Notes: generated by a model from the sequence alone, not told the origin. A stretch of DNA of 32,686 bases from Pirellulales bacterium (GCA_035656635.1 DASRSD010000006.1:1-32686); one strand, 5' to 3'. Positions 1 through 8,525 are shown, numbered from the stretch's first letter. A program made the numbers and translations.

Positions 1-1760
1 AGCAAATTCCGTTGATCTTTGGCAAGCTGCTGTACGGCTCGAAATTTCATCGCCTGCGGATGAGTCGTGGCCAGCAAGGCATTGGCATTAGCGCCGCCGG
101 CATGTACGGCGTGCTGACCACGGGCAAGCCGGTGAAAATCATTTCCAAAATTTCGAAAAAATCGCCATCGCATTATTACGAAATTCAAATCAACACCAAA
201 AACAACAAGCCGGAAATCTTGAACGGCCGTGGCGAAGGGGTCGACATTCCCGCCGGCGAGCGGGGCAAAGCATTGATCGAAAAGCACGGCATCGAATGGG
301 TTGCCGTGCACGATGGCGACAAAGAAGTGGCCCACGGCACGCGCGTCACCATCGAGCTGGAAGGCGCCTACAAGCGCGGTCGCGGCAGTGTGGAGGAATA
401 CCTGGAGCAAACCGCCATCGCCAATCCGCACTTGCGGCTGCACTACCAAGATTCCGAAACGAACGAGCGATTATTCGAGCGCTCTACGCATCACTTGCCG
501 CCGGAGCCGAAGGAAATCAAGCCCCATCCTTATGGCGTGGAATTGGGCCGGCTGATCACGATGATGAAAGACGCGCCGGTCTGCACCATTTCGCAATTTT
601 TGACGCAAAACTTTTCACGTGTCAGCCCGAGCGTGGCCCGAAAAATTTGCGAAACGGCGAAGTTGAGCACGCGGGCCAATGTGCATCGCATTGGTCGGCA
701 TGAGGCCGATGCCATTTATCAGGCCGTTCAGCAAACGAAAATCTCGTCCCCCTCGACCGATTGCATCTCGCCCATTGGCGAAGCGCTGCTGCTGAAAGGC
801 CTGCATCAGGTGGTTCCGGGCGAATTTTACGCCGCAGCCACCCGGCCGCCGTCGGTATACCGGGGCAATCCGTTTTTAATCGAAGCCGCCGTGGCCTATG
901 GCGGCGCGCCAATTGGCCAGCGTGTGTCGTTGGAAGTGCTGGCGGAATTGCTCTCCCAAAGCGATGCCCGCACCCTGCGGCAGTTTCTCGTCAGCACGTT
1001 CGCCGGCTTGGGAAGCCAGGCGGCCGATAAAATTCTGGAAGAATCGAAGCTGGGCACGCGGCAATCACCGAGCCGGCTAAAGAAGGAAGAAAAGGCCGCC
1101 CTCCATGCCGCCATGCACAACGTGAATTTGGAAGACGGACAAACCATGACCGTCCTGCGTTATGCCAACCGCGTGCCGCTGCAATTTCAGCACGCCGCTT
1201 GCGCCATTACGCAAACCATCATGAGTACCAATTGGCGCAGCTATGGCCTGCAGCAATCGCGCAATTCGCTCCCCAGCGGGCCGATCACCATCATGGTGCA
1301 CATGGCCAGCGTGTGGGTTCCCTTCACCAGCGAATCGAAGGAAGCCATCGCCGGCTATCCGGAAATTCAAAAAGAACTTCGGCTCGCCCTGCAGGCCGTG
1401 GGACGCAAATTGGGCATGTACCTGCGCCGCCGCATCCGCGTGAAGCAAGAAGGGGAACGCCGCAACATCTTCCTCCGTTACCTGGGCGAAGTAGCCAGCG
1501 CCGTGGGCGAAATCAATCGCACGAATGTGAAATCGTTATACGAAAAGCTGCTGGCCGTGGCAAAAAAGAAAACCGCCGAAGCAGATGTCGTGCTCGGAGA
1601 AAACGGCAAACCCGTGGAAGAATCCGACGCCGAAGATTACGGCGGCAGCGTGCTGATTATCGAAAACCACGCGCCGCTTACGGCAGCCGCAAATGTGCCG
1701 GCCGCTGCGGCAATCACTAGCGAAAAGCCCGGCAGCGCTCCGCTCGCGCGTCGCGGCTAA
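1..1760 (+). CDS. top6B: DNA topoisomerase VI subunit B (5' end outside window)
   Basis: ATPase subunit of type IIB topoisomerase VI, which with subunit A relaxes and decatenates DNA by passing one duplex through a double-strand break. The frame is open from the first bases, so the true start lies upstream and the N-box and DNGxG box of the GHKL ATPase are not visible. What is visible starts with the family block IFGKLLYGSKFHRLR, then the glycine-rich ATP-lid motif SRGQQGIGISA (positions about 57-95). Next come a long helical (H2TH-like) region and the transducer domain. In the transducer, the block VHMASVWVPFTSESKEAI (about 1293-1346) contains the conserved lysine expected to contact the nucleotide. 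About 585 residues remain, so the complete protein would be longer than the archaeal enzymes of about 530 residues. The C-terminal tail is Ala-rich and probably disordered. The top6A gene follows on the same strand. Topo VI is archaeal and plant-typical and patchy in bacteria. Confidence 0.93.
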   Translation, partial: QIPLIFGKLLYGSKFHRLRMSRGQQGIGISAAGMYGVLTTGKPVKIISKISKKSPSHYYEIQINTKNNKPEILNGRGEGVDIPAGERGKALIEKHGIEWVAVHDGDKEVAHGTRVTIELEGAYKRGRGSVEEYLEQTAIANPHLRLHYQDSETNERLFERSTHHLPPEPKEIKPHPYGVELGRLITMMKDAPVCTISQFLTQNFSRVSPSVARKICETAKLSTRANVHRIGRHEADAIYQAVQQTKISSPSTDCISPIGEALLLKGLHQVVPGEFYAAATRPPSVYRGNPFLIEAAVAYGGAPIGQRVSLEVLAELLSQSDARTLRQFLVSTFAGLGSQAADKILEESKLGTRQSPSRLKKEEKAALHAAMHNVNLEDGQTMTVLRYANRVPLQFQHAACAITQTIMSTNWRSYGLQQSRNSLPSGPITIMVHMASVWVPFTSESKEAIAGYPEIQKELRLALQAVGRKLGMYLRRRIRVKQEGERRNIFLRYLGEVASAVGEINRTNVKSLYEKLLAVAKKKTAEADVVLGENGKPVEESDAEDYGGSVLIIENHAPLTAAANVPAAAAITSEKPGSAPLARRG

Positions 1761-1770
1761 ACATTCCTTC

Positions 1771-1868
1771 GCCCATCACCCACTCACCCCATCACCCACT
1801 CACCCCATCACCCGCTCACCCCATCACCCCATCACCCCATCACCCCATCACCCCATTACCCGCTCACC
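1771..1868. repeat. 8-bp tandem repeat between top6B and top6A
   Basis: About twelve consecutive 8-bp units fill the spacer between the top6B stop and the top6A start. The main word is ACCCCATC, with variants ACCCACTC, ACCCGCTC and ACCCCATT. The array is C-rich on the coding strand and ends 6 bp before the top6A ATG. No Shine-Dalgarno sequence is present in this spacer, so the repeat occupies the place of a normal ribosome binding site. Because 8 is not a multiple of 3 and the units are nearly identical, copy number could change by slippage without altering either protein. It resembles the 7-bp repeats at other gene borders in this window. Confidence 0.9.
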
Positions 1869-1874
1869 GCCACC

Positions 1875-3032
1875 ATGGCCAAACGTTCCCGCAAATCTGA
1901 TTCCAACGGTTCCGCCCAAGCCGATCCAGCCAAACTCACGCCCCGTGATAAAAAAACGCTGGGCGTGCTCAAAGACATGGCCAACAACGTGGTGGCCGCC
2001 GCGGAAAAAAAACGCGATCCATTTCTGGATATTCCGGCCCGGAACTTATCGAACGTCAAGTACAACCGGGTCAAACGGTTCATCGAAATGGGCAGCGCCA
2101 AAAACCGCCGGCAATTGTTCAATCTGTCGCAGGCCAAAAGTTACATGCAAACCATGCTGGTCGCCAGCGGCTGCAAGCGCCTGATTGAACAAACCAAAAC
2201 CACCAGTTTGCGAGGCATGTTCTACCTCCTCAAGCACACCATCGAAGGCACCAAGGAAGAAACTTTTTCCGATCAGAACGAATGCGATCCGGTGATCGAA
2301 GATTTGGAAGTCACGCTCAACAGCCTGCGCGAAGAACTGCACTTATACGCTCAAAAGCGCGGCGACATGGTGGGCCCCATTACGCTGGTCGACAGCGGCG
2401 ACGAAATCGATTGCACCCGCATGGGCTCCGGCGGCTACGGCATTCCCTCCATTGTGGAGCCGGAACGCATTGAATTCAAAAAGTGCGACGCCAAATTCAT
2501 TCTGCACGTGGAAAAAGACACCGTTTGGCAGCGCTTCAACGAAGATAAATTCTGGCGCAAGCACAAGTGCATTCTCACGCACGGCGCCGGGCAGCCCACG
2601 CGCGGAGTGCGGCGGCTGCTGTGCCGCATGCACCAGGAGTTGAAGCTGCCTATTTATTGCTTGCTGGATAACGATCCCTGGGGCTATTACATTTACAGCG
2701 TATTGAAGCAGGGCTCCATCAACCTGGCCTACGAAAGCAAGCGGATGGCCATCCCGGATGTCAAATTCATCGGACTGCGCAGCATTGATTTCGAGCGCTG
2801 CCACCTGTCCAACAGCGTAAAAATTACGCTCAACGATTCCGACATTAAACGCGCCAAGCAAATCGCCAGCTATCCTTGGTTCGCCTCCAAAAAGCAGTGG
2901 CAGAAGGAAATTGAACGGATGCTCAAAAACGGCTTCAAGCTGGAAGTGGAGTCGCTGATCTCCAAAGACATCAGCTACGTCACCGAAACTTATGTGCCCG
3001 AGCGGTTGAACGAAGAAGATTGGCTGGACTAA
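1875..3032 (+). CDS. top6A: DNA topoisomerase VI subunit A (Spo11-like)
   Basis: DNA-cleaving subunit of topoisomerase VI, 385 aa, homologous to Spo11. The winged-helix (5Y-CAP) domain holds the motif SLRGMFYLLKH, with Tyr117 as the expected nucleophile that forms the 5'-phosphotyrosine link. The Toprim domain follows, with Glu213 in HVEKD and the acidic pair Asp265 and Asp267 in LLDNDPWGYYIY expected to bind magnesium. The length is normal for the family, with an N-terminal extension rich in Lys, Arg and Ser. The gene follows top6B after 114 bp and the two are presumably co-transcribed. The ATG at 1875 has no Shine-Dalgarno sequence, but conserved sequence begins soon after and no better start exists. 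All catalytic residues are present, so the enzyme should be active if the B subunit is intact upstream. Confidence 0.95.
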   Translation: MAKRSRKSDSNGSAQADPAKLTPRDKKTLGVLKDMANNVVAAAEKKRDPFLDIPARNLSNVKYNRVKRFIEMGSAKNRRQLFNLSQAKSYMQTMLVASGCKRLIEQTKTTSLRGMFYLLKHTIEGTKEETFSDQNECDPVIEDLEVTLNSLREELHLYAQKRGDMVGPITLVDSGDEIDCTRMGSGGYGIPSIVEPERIEFKKCDAKFILHVEKDTVWQRFNEDKFWRKHKCILTHGAGQPTRGVRRLLCRMHQELKLPIYCLLDNDPWGYYIYSVLKQGSINLAYESKRMAIPDVKFIGLRSIDFERCHLSNSVKITLNDSDIKRAKQIASYPWFASKKQWQKEIERMLKNGFKLEVESLISKDISYVTETYVPERLNEEDWLD

Positions 3033-3081
3033 GCCCGTTCGGCACGGCGTTTAGCCCAACTCCTCTCCGGGGCAAGCTGGC

Positions 3082-3825
3082 TTAAAACTCCACTTCCATG
3101 CCGTCCTCGGCGATATCGGCTTCGGGAAAAATATCCACAATTTTGGGCATGCCGATTGGATCGTCCTCTTCGCTAAGCGGATTCATGTGCACCAGCAGCA
3201 AGCGCCCCACGCGCGCGGCCTTCGCCGCCTGGGCCACCGGCGTGGCGCAGCTGTGGCCCGTGAGTTGGGCCATTTTTTCCATGCCGTCGGAATAATAACA
3301 CTCGTGAACCAGCAAATCGACGCCGCGAATTTCATCGATGTACGAGGCACACGCCCCGGGCGTGTTGGTATCGGTTACATAGGCCAGCGAATGCTCGGGC
3401 CAATCCAAGCGCAGGCCCAGCGATCCGCCCGGATGCGCCAGCGGAAAATGCCGCAGCTTGCCGTCGCCAGCCAGCGGCGCATCCTGCACCAACGGCCGCA
3501 TTTCGTAGGGCAACTTGACGGGAAAAATCTGCTCGGCCAGTAAATGGTCGCTGATCGCCGCCAGTTTCTCAGGCAGGGCATGAATGGTCACCCGTTCCAT
3601 TTGCTTTTCGGCCAGCACGTCGAACAAAAACGTCAGGCCCGCCACGTGATCCAAATGGGCGTGCGTTAAATAAATATCCAAGTGCGGCGTAATTAAATGC
3701 TTCCGCACGCGAAACATGGCGGTGCCGGCATCGAGCACAATACCCTGCTCCGGCAGCATCAAGCAGGCGGTATGGCGCTTTTCTGTGGGATGATAGCCGG
3801 CGGTTCCCAACAGATGCAGCTTCAT
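3082..3825 (-). CDS. Metallo-beta-lactamase-fold hydrolase, RNase Z-like
   Basis: A 247-aa metal-dependent hydrolase of the metallo-beta-lactamase superfamily. The N-terminus MKLHLLGTAGYHPTE is the usual first strand and loop of RNase Z-like members. The metal-binding motif HxHxDH is seen as THAHLDH at residues 54-60. Further likely ligands lie in TDTNTPG, LVHECYY, GHSCA and LVHMNP, in the order expected for the fold. No signal peptide is present, so it is cytoplasmic. The substrate cannot be told: tRNA 3'-processing, cyclic nucleotide or quorum-type ester hydrolysis are all possible within this group. The protein lacks an obvious RNase Z exosite arm, which makes a tRNase role less likely. 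I prefer the ATG at 3825 because the conserved fold starts there; an upstream ATG at 3846 would add seven residues, and neither start has a clear ribosome binding site. The gene is convergent with top6A. Confidence 0.8.
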   Translation of the reverse strand: MKLHLLGTAGYHPTEKRHTACLMLPEQGIVLDAGTAMFRVRKHLITPHLDIYLTHAHLDHVAGLTFLFDVLAEKQMERVTIHALPEKLAAISDHLLAEQIFPVKLPYEMRPLVQDAPLAGDGKLRHFPLAHPGGSLGLRLDWPEHSLAYVTDTNTPGACASYIDEIRGVDLLVHECYYSDGMEKMAQLTGHSCATPVAQAAKAARVGRLLLVHMNPLSEEDDPIGMPKIVDIFPEADIAEDGMEVEF

Positions 3826-3946
3826 AATCTGCGCCGGCCCAACCATGGGTCAAAGAAAAGGAAGATCCTCAAGCGCCTTTGGCGCGCCCCCATCGTGAAC
3901 CATTCCCGGCGCTTCGTCAACCGCCCGGCGCACTTGCAGCATATAG

Positions 3947-3965
3947 CCGGGCATGGCATGCCCGG
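3947..3965. repeat. 9-bp-arm palindrome, first of a pair
   Basis: CCGGGCATG, one G, then CATGCCCGG: a perfect inverted repeat of 9-bp arms. It lies in the 227-bp gap between two minus-strand genes, 66 bp from a second palindrome of the same geometry (4013-4031). There is no T-run on either side, so it is not a standard intrinsic terminator. It may be an RNA-processing hairpin or a small repeat. Confidence 0.5.
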
Positions 3966-4012
3966 TGCGTGGCGTCTGGCATGGCCGGTGGCGCGATGGT
4001 TAGCAGTTCCGG

Positions 4013-4031
4013 CCGGCGATGCCATCGCCGG
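4013..4031 (-). terminator. Palindrome downstream of the AsmA-like gene, possible terminator hairpin
   Basis: CCGGCGATG, one C, then CATCGCCGG: a perfect 9-bp inverted repeat beginning about 20 bp after the stop codon of the minus-strand AsmA-like gene. The GC-rich stem and its location fit a transcription end or RNA-protecting hairpin. There is no U-tract on the minus-strand side, so factor-independent termination is doubtful. Confidence 0.35.
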
Positions 4032-4052
4032 CTTTGTGGATTTATAAGGCCG

Positions 4053-7000
4053 CTAGCGCTGCGGCAAGATGTGATCGAGCACGTTGTTCAATCCGTTTTC
4101 GACGGTCGCCCGTGGAATCGCTTCCAGCAGCTTGGCGGTTACGCGCGTGTCGAACTTGGGATCCTTCAAATTGCCGACAATGGGAATGCGAATCATCGGC
4201 TCGTTGAGCGAGGCCAACGGGCTATTGCGTTGGCGGGTCCATTCTTCCTTCAGCGGAATTTCGGCAATGATATTCACCGATTCGTCGAGCCCTACCCAGC
4301 CGCGCGTGCGAATGGTCACTTGCCCAACTTGCATCGAGAGCCCTTGATGGTACATGCGGCCGTCGACCAAATGGAAATCGACTTTCTGATCGTCAATTTT
4401 CAAGAGCGCCGTTTCGCTGCCCAGACCCATAGTGGGCAAGCGGCCTTTGACCAACGCTTCCACTTGCTGGCCAATCATTGCAAACGGGCGGAACAGCGGA
4501 CCGGGAGTTACGCTCATGTTTTTCACAACCAGCCGTCCGCCAATGTCGGCTTTTTCAGGATTCGTTAGCGGCACATGCGCGCCGTCCAACTCGACCGAAA
4601 ATGAACCTTCGGTGCGGGCTGAATCGGACACCATGGGGGCGATGAATTTAATCCAGCTTTTGCTCACCGCTTCGGAAAATTGCACGTTGCTCAAAATGGT
4701 GCCTTTGCCCAGCACGACTTCCGGCGGCCCAGGCGACAAATGGATGAGCGGAGCGATGCTCAATTGGCCGGAGCTGTTTTGACCGGTGAGAATGGCTTCG
4801 ATGGGCTTCAATTCGACGCTGCCGTTTTCTAAATGAGCATTCACATCGATCGGCCCGGTTTGCATGCCGTACAGTTGGGCCTGTGTCCAACCGAGCGAGA
4901 CATCGGCGGTAAGTCCCTTCAAGCACGCAAACGGATCGGAGCCGGCGGTTGCACTGGCGGCGCCGCTGGGAACCGCGGCACTGGCCAGCATTACTTTTTT
5001 ATCTTTCACGCCCAGGGCGCCACGGACCGAAAAGTTTCTGGATTCCCGCCCGGCAAAGGCGACGCGGTCTCCCAAGTACGGCCGCAAGAGCGGGCCCAGT
5101 GCGTTCCAGTCGTAATCCATTTTGCCTGCCAAATTGAGATTTTGCTGACTGCTGAGCGCGTCGATTTTTCCGGCCGCGTGCAAAGCCAGCGCCTGCGAGC
5201 CAATATCGAGCGCCGTCAATTGCATGGCATCGGCCGCGCTGTCGAAGCCGCCTGACGCACCCAGCGTCAATTGGTTCTCCTGCCACACCAGTTGCGGCGC
5301 AGGGCCGGCGGCGGCATCGCGCAATCCATTGCGCGGCGCAGCTTCGGGCGCACCAACAACATACACGGCAAATTGCTCGACGGTGGCCCCCAGCTTGCCG
5401 TTGATGGCCGAGCCGTTCCGATCGACCGCCGCACTGCCAACAAGCAACCCAGTAAATGCATATTTCGGCGGCACGCGCGGATCGCAAATCCAGCGCGAAA
5501 GGCGATTCAAATCGGCCCGGCACGATAAATTGCCTTGCGCCACCAGCGGCCCGCCGCCTCCCAGCGAAACGGTTGCGGCCTCGGTTTGCAGCGAAATGGT
5601 GCTGGTGAGCAACGTGGTGCGGGCCAGCGAAAGTTGATGGCGGCTAAAATCGTAACCGCCTGCCGCTTCCAACTGCACGGTCGGCTCGTCGATGAACAGG
5701 CTGTTCCAACCCCAGGCGTGCAAGCCGCTCACCGTGGCCTTGGCCTGCTGAATTTCTAACCCTTGGCTGGAGTAGGTGCTGTTCACGGCCAGCGTGGCGG
5801 CGCCGCTTAAATCCAGATCTTGCATTCCCAACCAGCCGGCCACGCGCGGCCACCAGCGGCCCAATTGTCCCTGCATTTGAATTTCCACCGGCCAGCGATT
5901 ATCGCCCGAAAGCCCATTCTGCCCCGGCAGTAATTTGGCTTCAATTTGCTCGTGCGTGTTGGCCGCGGTGTTATCTACGGTAGCGTTGAATTGAGCCGCA
6001 TCGAGCCGCCTCAATTTCGCGCCGCTCAGCGCGGCCAAGGTTAAGTTGTCGATGCTGCCGGCGGCCGTCGCCGAGGCCGCCACGGCATCTTCCTGCCACA
6101 CCGGGTTGCCAGGCACGGCAATTTGCAAGCCCTGCAAGCGCACGTCGCTGCTGGCTTGGAATTCGCCGCTTGCGCCGTGCGACCAGTGCAAGTGAGCATC
6201 GCCTTTGCCGGCCAACTTTAGCTGACCAAGATCGATAAACTGCGCCAGCTCGTTCATCAGCCGATCTAAATCGCACTGGGCTTCCGCCTGAAATTGATCC
6301 AGCGAACCCTGCCCGCTGAATGTCAAAAAACTGGACGTGCAATTCAGGGCGTCAATGGTGTAATTGCTCGCCTGGTTGTGAACCGTTAGCTGCAATTGAA
6401 TGGGCTGATCCCAGGTGACACGTCGCCCCCCATACTCGGCCGCTAAATCGCTGGCCACCAATTGCCCGCTCCACGTTTGGCCGGCGCTTTCCGGCTTGCT
6501 GGCCAGCGCAAGTTTTACTTGGCCCGATGTAATTTGTGTGCCGGGACGTACATGCAGCGTGCCAGGCAACATGGCGGCCAATTTCGCCACATCCAGTTGG
6601 CCATCGATCGCTAACGGCAAGCGTGCCAAATCGGCCGCCGTTTCGGGCTGAGTTGCCGCCGGCAGTGCAAACCCGCCGGTCACGTTCAATTGGCCAATTT
6701 CTGAATTGATTCCCAGTTGCGCGATGTCAATTTGCCGATCTTTCACGGTCAGCTTACAGGGCAGGTCTACCCGGGCCAGCCGCAAGCGATCGCTCCCCAG
6801 CGGGCCGCCGGTGGCGGCGACGTTCTCCAAGGCGACATTGCCGGAAATTTGAATGGGGGCGGCTGCCCGATCGGCCGGCGACAAATTCGGATTGAGAGTA
6901 TTGCCGACGCCGTCCAAGCGCAAGTTGGTCGATAGGTTTCCGCTCAGTTGAACGCCTGGAGTAATGCGTTCGGCCAGGCCGCGAAACATGGCCAGCGGCA

Positions 7001-7766
7001 GCGCGTCAATTTTGGCTTCGAAGTGGTCGCAGCCGCCGCTGGCCGCCGGCGCGCTGCTGACGGCCACTTGGGCGGTGCGCCCCTCAACAGGCACTTGCGC
7101 CGCAACCGTCAGCTCCACCGGCAGGCTGCTTTCCGGCGACATGCGCGCGTGCAGGTTGAACTTTTCGACCAGCCACTTTTGGCCGTTCGAAGCGTCCAGC
7201 ACGTTCAGCGTGCCGTCGATAATTTCCGCCGTAATGGCCGGCAAGCGGTGCGGTCCGCTGGCTGGGGCTGGTTGAGTTTCCGGCTCGGGAAATGCCGCAG
7301 GATGATCGGCGCGCGTGGCGAACAAATCTTCCAAATTGCTCCCGTCGGGACGCAGGGCCAAATTTGCTTGCGGCTGTTCAATGCGGAACGTGCCCAAATC
7401 GTTCAGGTTGGAAAGCAGACCGAACAGCGATTTATCGCTGGCCACTTTCGCCAACGATAAAACCACTTCGCCGCGCTCGTTGCGGATTTCGATGTTCGTG
7501 TATTCCAGCGGCGCAAACCAGGAGAGCGAAGCGCCCCCGGCTTGCACTGTGCCGTGCATATTCCGCAGGGCCAACCGCAGCGGGGCATCGCGCAGCGGGG
7601 TACAGGCAATGATCGTGGGCAAAACCAGCACCAAAATGACCAACAGCGCCACTGCCAGCACGAGCCGTTTCAGCCAGCGCCGCTTTTTGGGAGCCTGATA
7701 AGCGCGGGCGCGCGCAGGATCATACGTTGCCTGCCGGCGAGTGCGTCGTTGCGAAACGCTAGCCAT
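4053..7766 (-). CDS. Large AsmA/TamB-like envelope protein
   Basis: A 1237-aa protein with an Arg/Lys-rich cytoplasmic N-terminus, one membrane helix (about residues 36-57, KRLVLAVALLVILVLVLP) and then over 1100 residues of periplasmic beta-rich sequence. Repeated patterns such as QLNVTGGFALP, LNLAGKMDYDWNALGPLL and DFHLVDGRMYHQGLSMQVG are typical of AsmA-like and TamB-like bridge proteins. Those proteins form long hydrophobic grooves thought to move phospholipids between the inner and outer membrane. The C-terminal block (GLSMQVGQVTIRTRGWVGLDESVNIIAEIPL) resembles the AsmA C-terminal region. I chose ATG 7766 because a strong GGAGGG lies 7 bases upstream; an ATG at 7850 would add 28 residues but has no ribosome binding site. 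A lipid-bridge role is an inference from fold type only; no partner gene (tamA, lipid transport) is in the window. Confidence 0.72.
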   Translation of the reverse strand: MASVSQRRTRRQATYDPARARAYQAPKKRRWLKRLVLAVALLVILVLVLPTIIACTPLRDAPLRLALRNMHGTVQAGGASLSWFAPLEYTNIEIRNERGEVVLSLAKVASDKSLFGLLSNLNDLGTFRIEQPQANLALRPDGSNLEDLFATRADHPAAFPEPETQPAPASGPHRLPAITAEIIDGTLNVLDASNGQKWLVEKFNLHARMSPESSLPVELTVAAQVPVEGRTAQVAVSSAPAASGGCDHFEAKIDALPLAMFRGLAERITPGVQLSGNLSTNLRLDGVGNTLNPNLSPADRAAAPIQISGNVALENVAATGGPLGSDRLRLARVDLPCKLTVKDRQIDIAQLGINSEIGQLNVTGGFALPAATQPETAADLARLPLAIDGQLDVAKLAAMLPGTLHVRPGTQITSGQVKLALASKPESAGQTWSGQLVASDLAAEYGGRRVTWDQPIQLQLTVHNQASNYTIDALNCTSSFLTFSGQGSLDQFQAEAQCDLDRLMNELAQFIDLGQLKLAGKGDAHLHWSHGASGEFQASSDVRLQGLQIAVPGNPVWQEDAVAASATAAGSIDNLTLAALSGAKLRRLDAAQFNATVDNTAANTHEQIEAKLLPGQNGLSGDNRWPVEIQMQGQLGRWWPRVAGWLGMQDLDLSGAATLAVNSTYSSQGLEIQQAKATVSGLHAWGWNSLFIDEPTVQLEAAGGYDFSRHQLSLARTTLLTSTISLQTEAATVSLGGGGPLVAQGNLSCRADLNRLSRWICDPRVPPKYAFTGLLVGSAAVDRNGSAINGKLGATVEQFAVYVVGAPEAAPRNGLRDAAAGPAPQLVWQENQLTLGASGGFDSAADAMQLTALDIGSQALALHAAGKIDALSSQQNLNLAGKMDYDWNALGPLLRPYLGDRVAFAGRESRNFSVRGALGVKDKKVMLASAAVPSGAASATAGSDPFACLKGLTADVSLGWTQAQLYGMQTGPIDVNAHLENGSVELKPIEAILTGQNSSGQLSIAPLIHLSPGPPEVVLGKGTILSNVQFSEAVSKSWIKFIAPMVSDSARTEGSFSVELDGAHVPLTNPEKADIGGRLVVKNMSVTPGPLFRPFAMIGQQVEALVKGRLPTMGLGSETALLKIDDQKVDFHLVDGRMYHQGLSMQVGQVTIRTRGWVGLDESVNIIAEIPLKEEWTRQRNSPLASLNEPMIRIPIVGNLKDPKFDTRVTAKLLEAIPRATVENGLNNVLDHILPQR

Positions 7767-8150
7767 CGACTGGCCCTCCATGGCCAAATCCAACCAATCC
7801 GTAATGGGCTCGCCATTGTCCTCGGGAGCCCGCGCCAATGCATCATGCATCGAAAATGGCCGCGAATTCTAAAGGTTTTCGCCTCCTCCTGCCAGATGAA
7901 TCGGACCGCTTAAAACTCGGGGTTTTCAGCATTTCGGGCCAATTCATCACCGCCCACCCAAGTTTGTCCATTAAATTTTCATAAAAGGGTGTGCTGCAGA
8001 TTGAAACCCAGGAACGCAATTGCTGGCGCATTAATTGCACACATTGAAACGCGGGCCCAAAACATCTTTTTTTTCGAGCGATAAGGGATTATCGCTGAAT
8101 AGTTAGCGACCGCGCTGGTTGTTTGACTGCCAGCGCGGAGGGATTGAATC
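7767..8150. other. Divergent gene-free region with two hairpins
   Basis: This 384-bp stretch lies between the divergent AsmA-like gene and the small gene at 8151, so it must hold promoters for both; I could not identify convincing -35/-10 boxes. It has a run of eight T (8067-8074), a hairpin AGCGATAA-GGGA-TTATCGCT (8077-8096) and a second hairpin at 8111-8137 next to a ribosome binding site. The T-run precedes the first hairpin on the plus strand and reads as A on the minus strand after it, so neither strand has a classical terminator here. Confidence 0.5.
8111..8142 (+). promoter_or_regulatory. 5'-UTR hairpin abutting the Shine-Dalgarno of the 8151 gene
   Basis: CGCGCTGG (8111-8118) pairs perfectly with CCAGCGCG (8130-8137) around an 11-base loop. 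The last base of the stem is the first base of the Shine-Dalgarno GGAGGG (8137-8142), which is followed by 8 bases and the GTG start. Stem formation would crowd or partly hide the ribosome site, so it could tune translation. No known riboswitch class is recognised. Confidence 0.45.
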
Positions 8151-8429
8151 GTGGATCAGGGACAGCCTATTTATTCTCTGGAGGCTGGCCGCGAGGTAGC
8201 GGTCATGCCGTTAGGGGCTACGTCGGACAACGATGTAGTCGATATTTTGCCTATTGTTGCGGTGCGCGCATTCACTGTGCAAATTTCTAACGGTCGTCTA
8301 TATGCACGGCAGGATGGTCGCGGATTGGTAACCAACGACTACATCGTGCCCGTGACCGATACCCACAAGCTAGCGTTGCATAGTCGCCAGAAACCAAGGC
8401 CGGATAGCGAAAACAACCAGCCGGAGTAA
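8151..8429 (+). CDS. Small conserved-looking protein of unknown function
   Basis: A 92-aa protein starting at GTG with an excellent ribosome site (GGAGGG, 8-base spacing), which decides the start and supports that this is a real gene. No signal peptide or membrane segment is present. The sequence is a mix of short beta-strand-like segments (VVDILPIVAVRAFTVQISNG, LVTNDYIVPV) with a charged, Pro-rich C-terminus. I do not recognise the family and assign no function. It stands alone: divergent from the AsmA-like gene and followed by a repeat-containing spacer. Confidence 0.65.
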   Translation: MDQGQPIYSLEAGREVAVMPLGATSDNDVVDILPIVAVRAFTVQISNGRLYARQDGRGLVTNDYIVPVTDTHKLALHSRQKPRPDSENNQPE

Positions 8430-8467
8430 GCCTTCCGGCCTGCGGTGCCCGCGACCCACCGCTCGCC

Positions 8468-8492
8468 CCCGACTGATACAGTCGAGCTATGT
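8468..8492. repeat. REP-like palindrome, copy 1 (degenerate)
   Basis: CCCGACTG-ATA-CAGTCGAG followed by CTATGT. This is the same element as at 8526 and 32341 with two changes. It forms a tandem pair with copy 2, with starts 58 bp apart and related flanks (GCAAATGGGTC versus GGAAATGGTCC). Confidence 0.75.
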
Positions 8493-8525
8493 GCAAATGG
8501 GTCTCCGCGACACCGGCCGTTCACT

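Noticed and set aside
1865-1878. GCCACCATGG at the top6A start looks like a eukaryotic Kozak context
   Set aside because: All neighbours are bacterial; the match follows from the C-rich repeat and an Ala second codon, and is taken as chance.
3879-4568. 229-codon plus-strand frame opposite the AsmA-like gene
   Set aside because: It is antisense to a well-supported 1237-aa gene and its composition (Arg, His, Gln, Pro rich) is typical of a shadow frame.
8067-8096. Run of eight T next to a hairpin, possible intrinsic terminator
   Set aside because: The T-run precedes the hairpin on the plus strand, and on the minus strand the hairpin is followed by A, so neither strand has the hairpin-then-T order.
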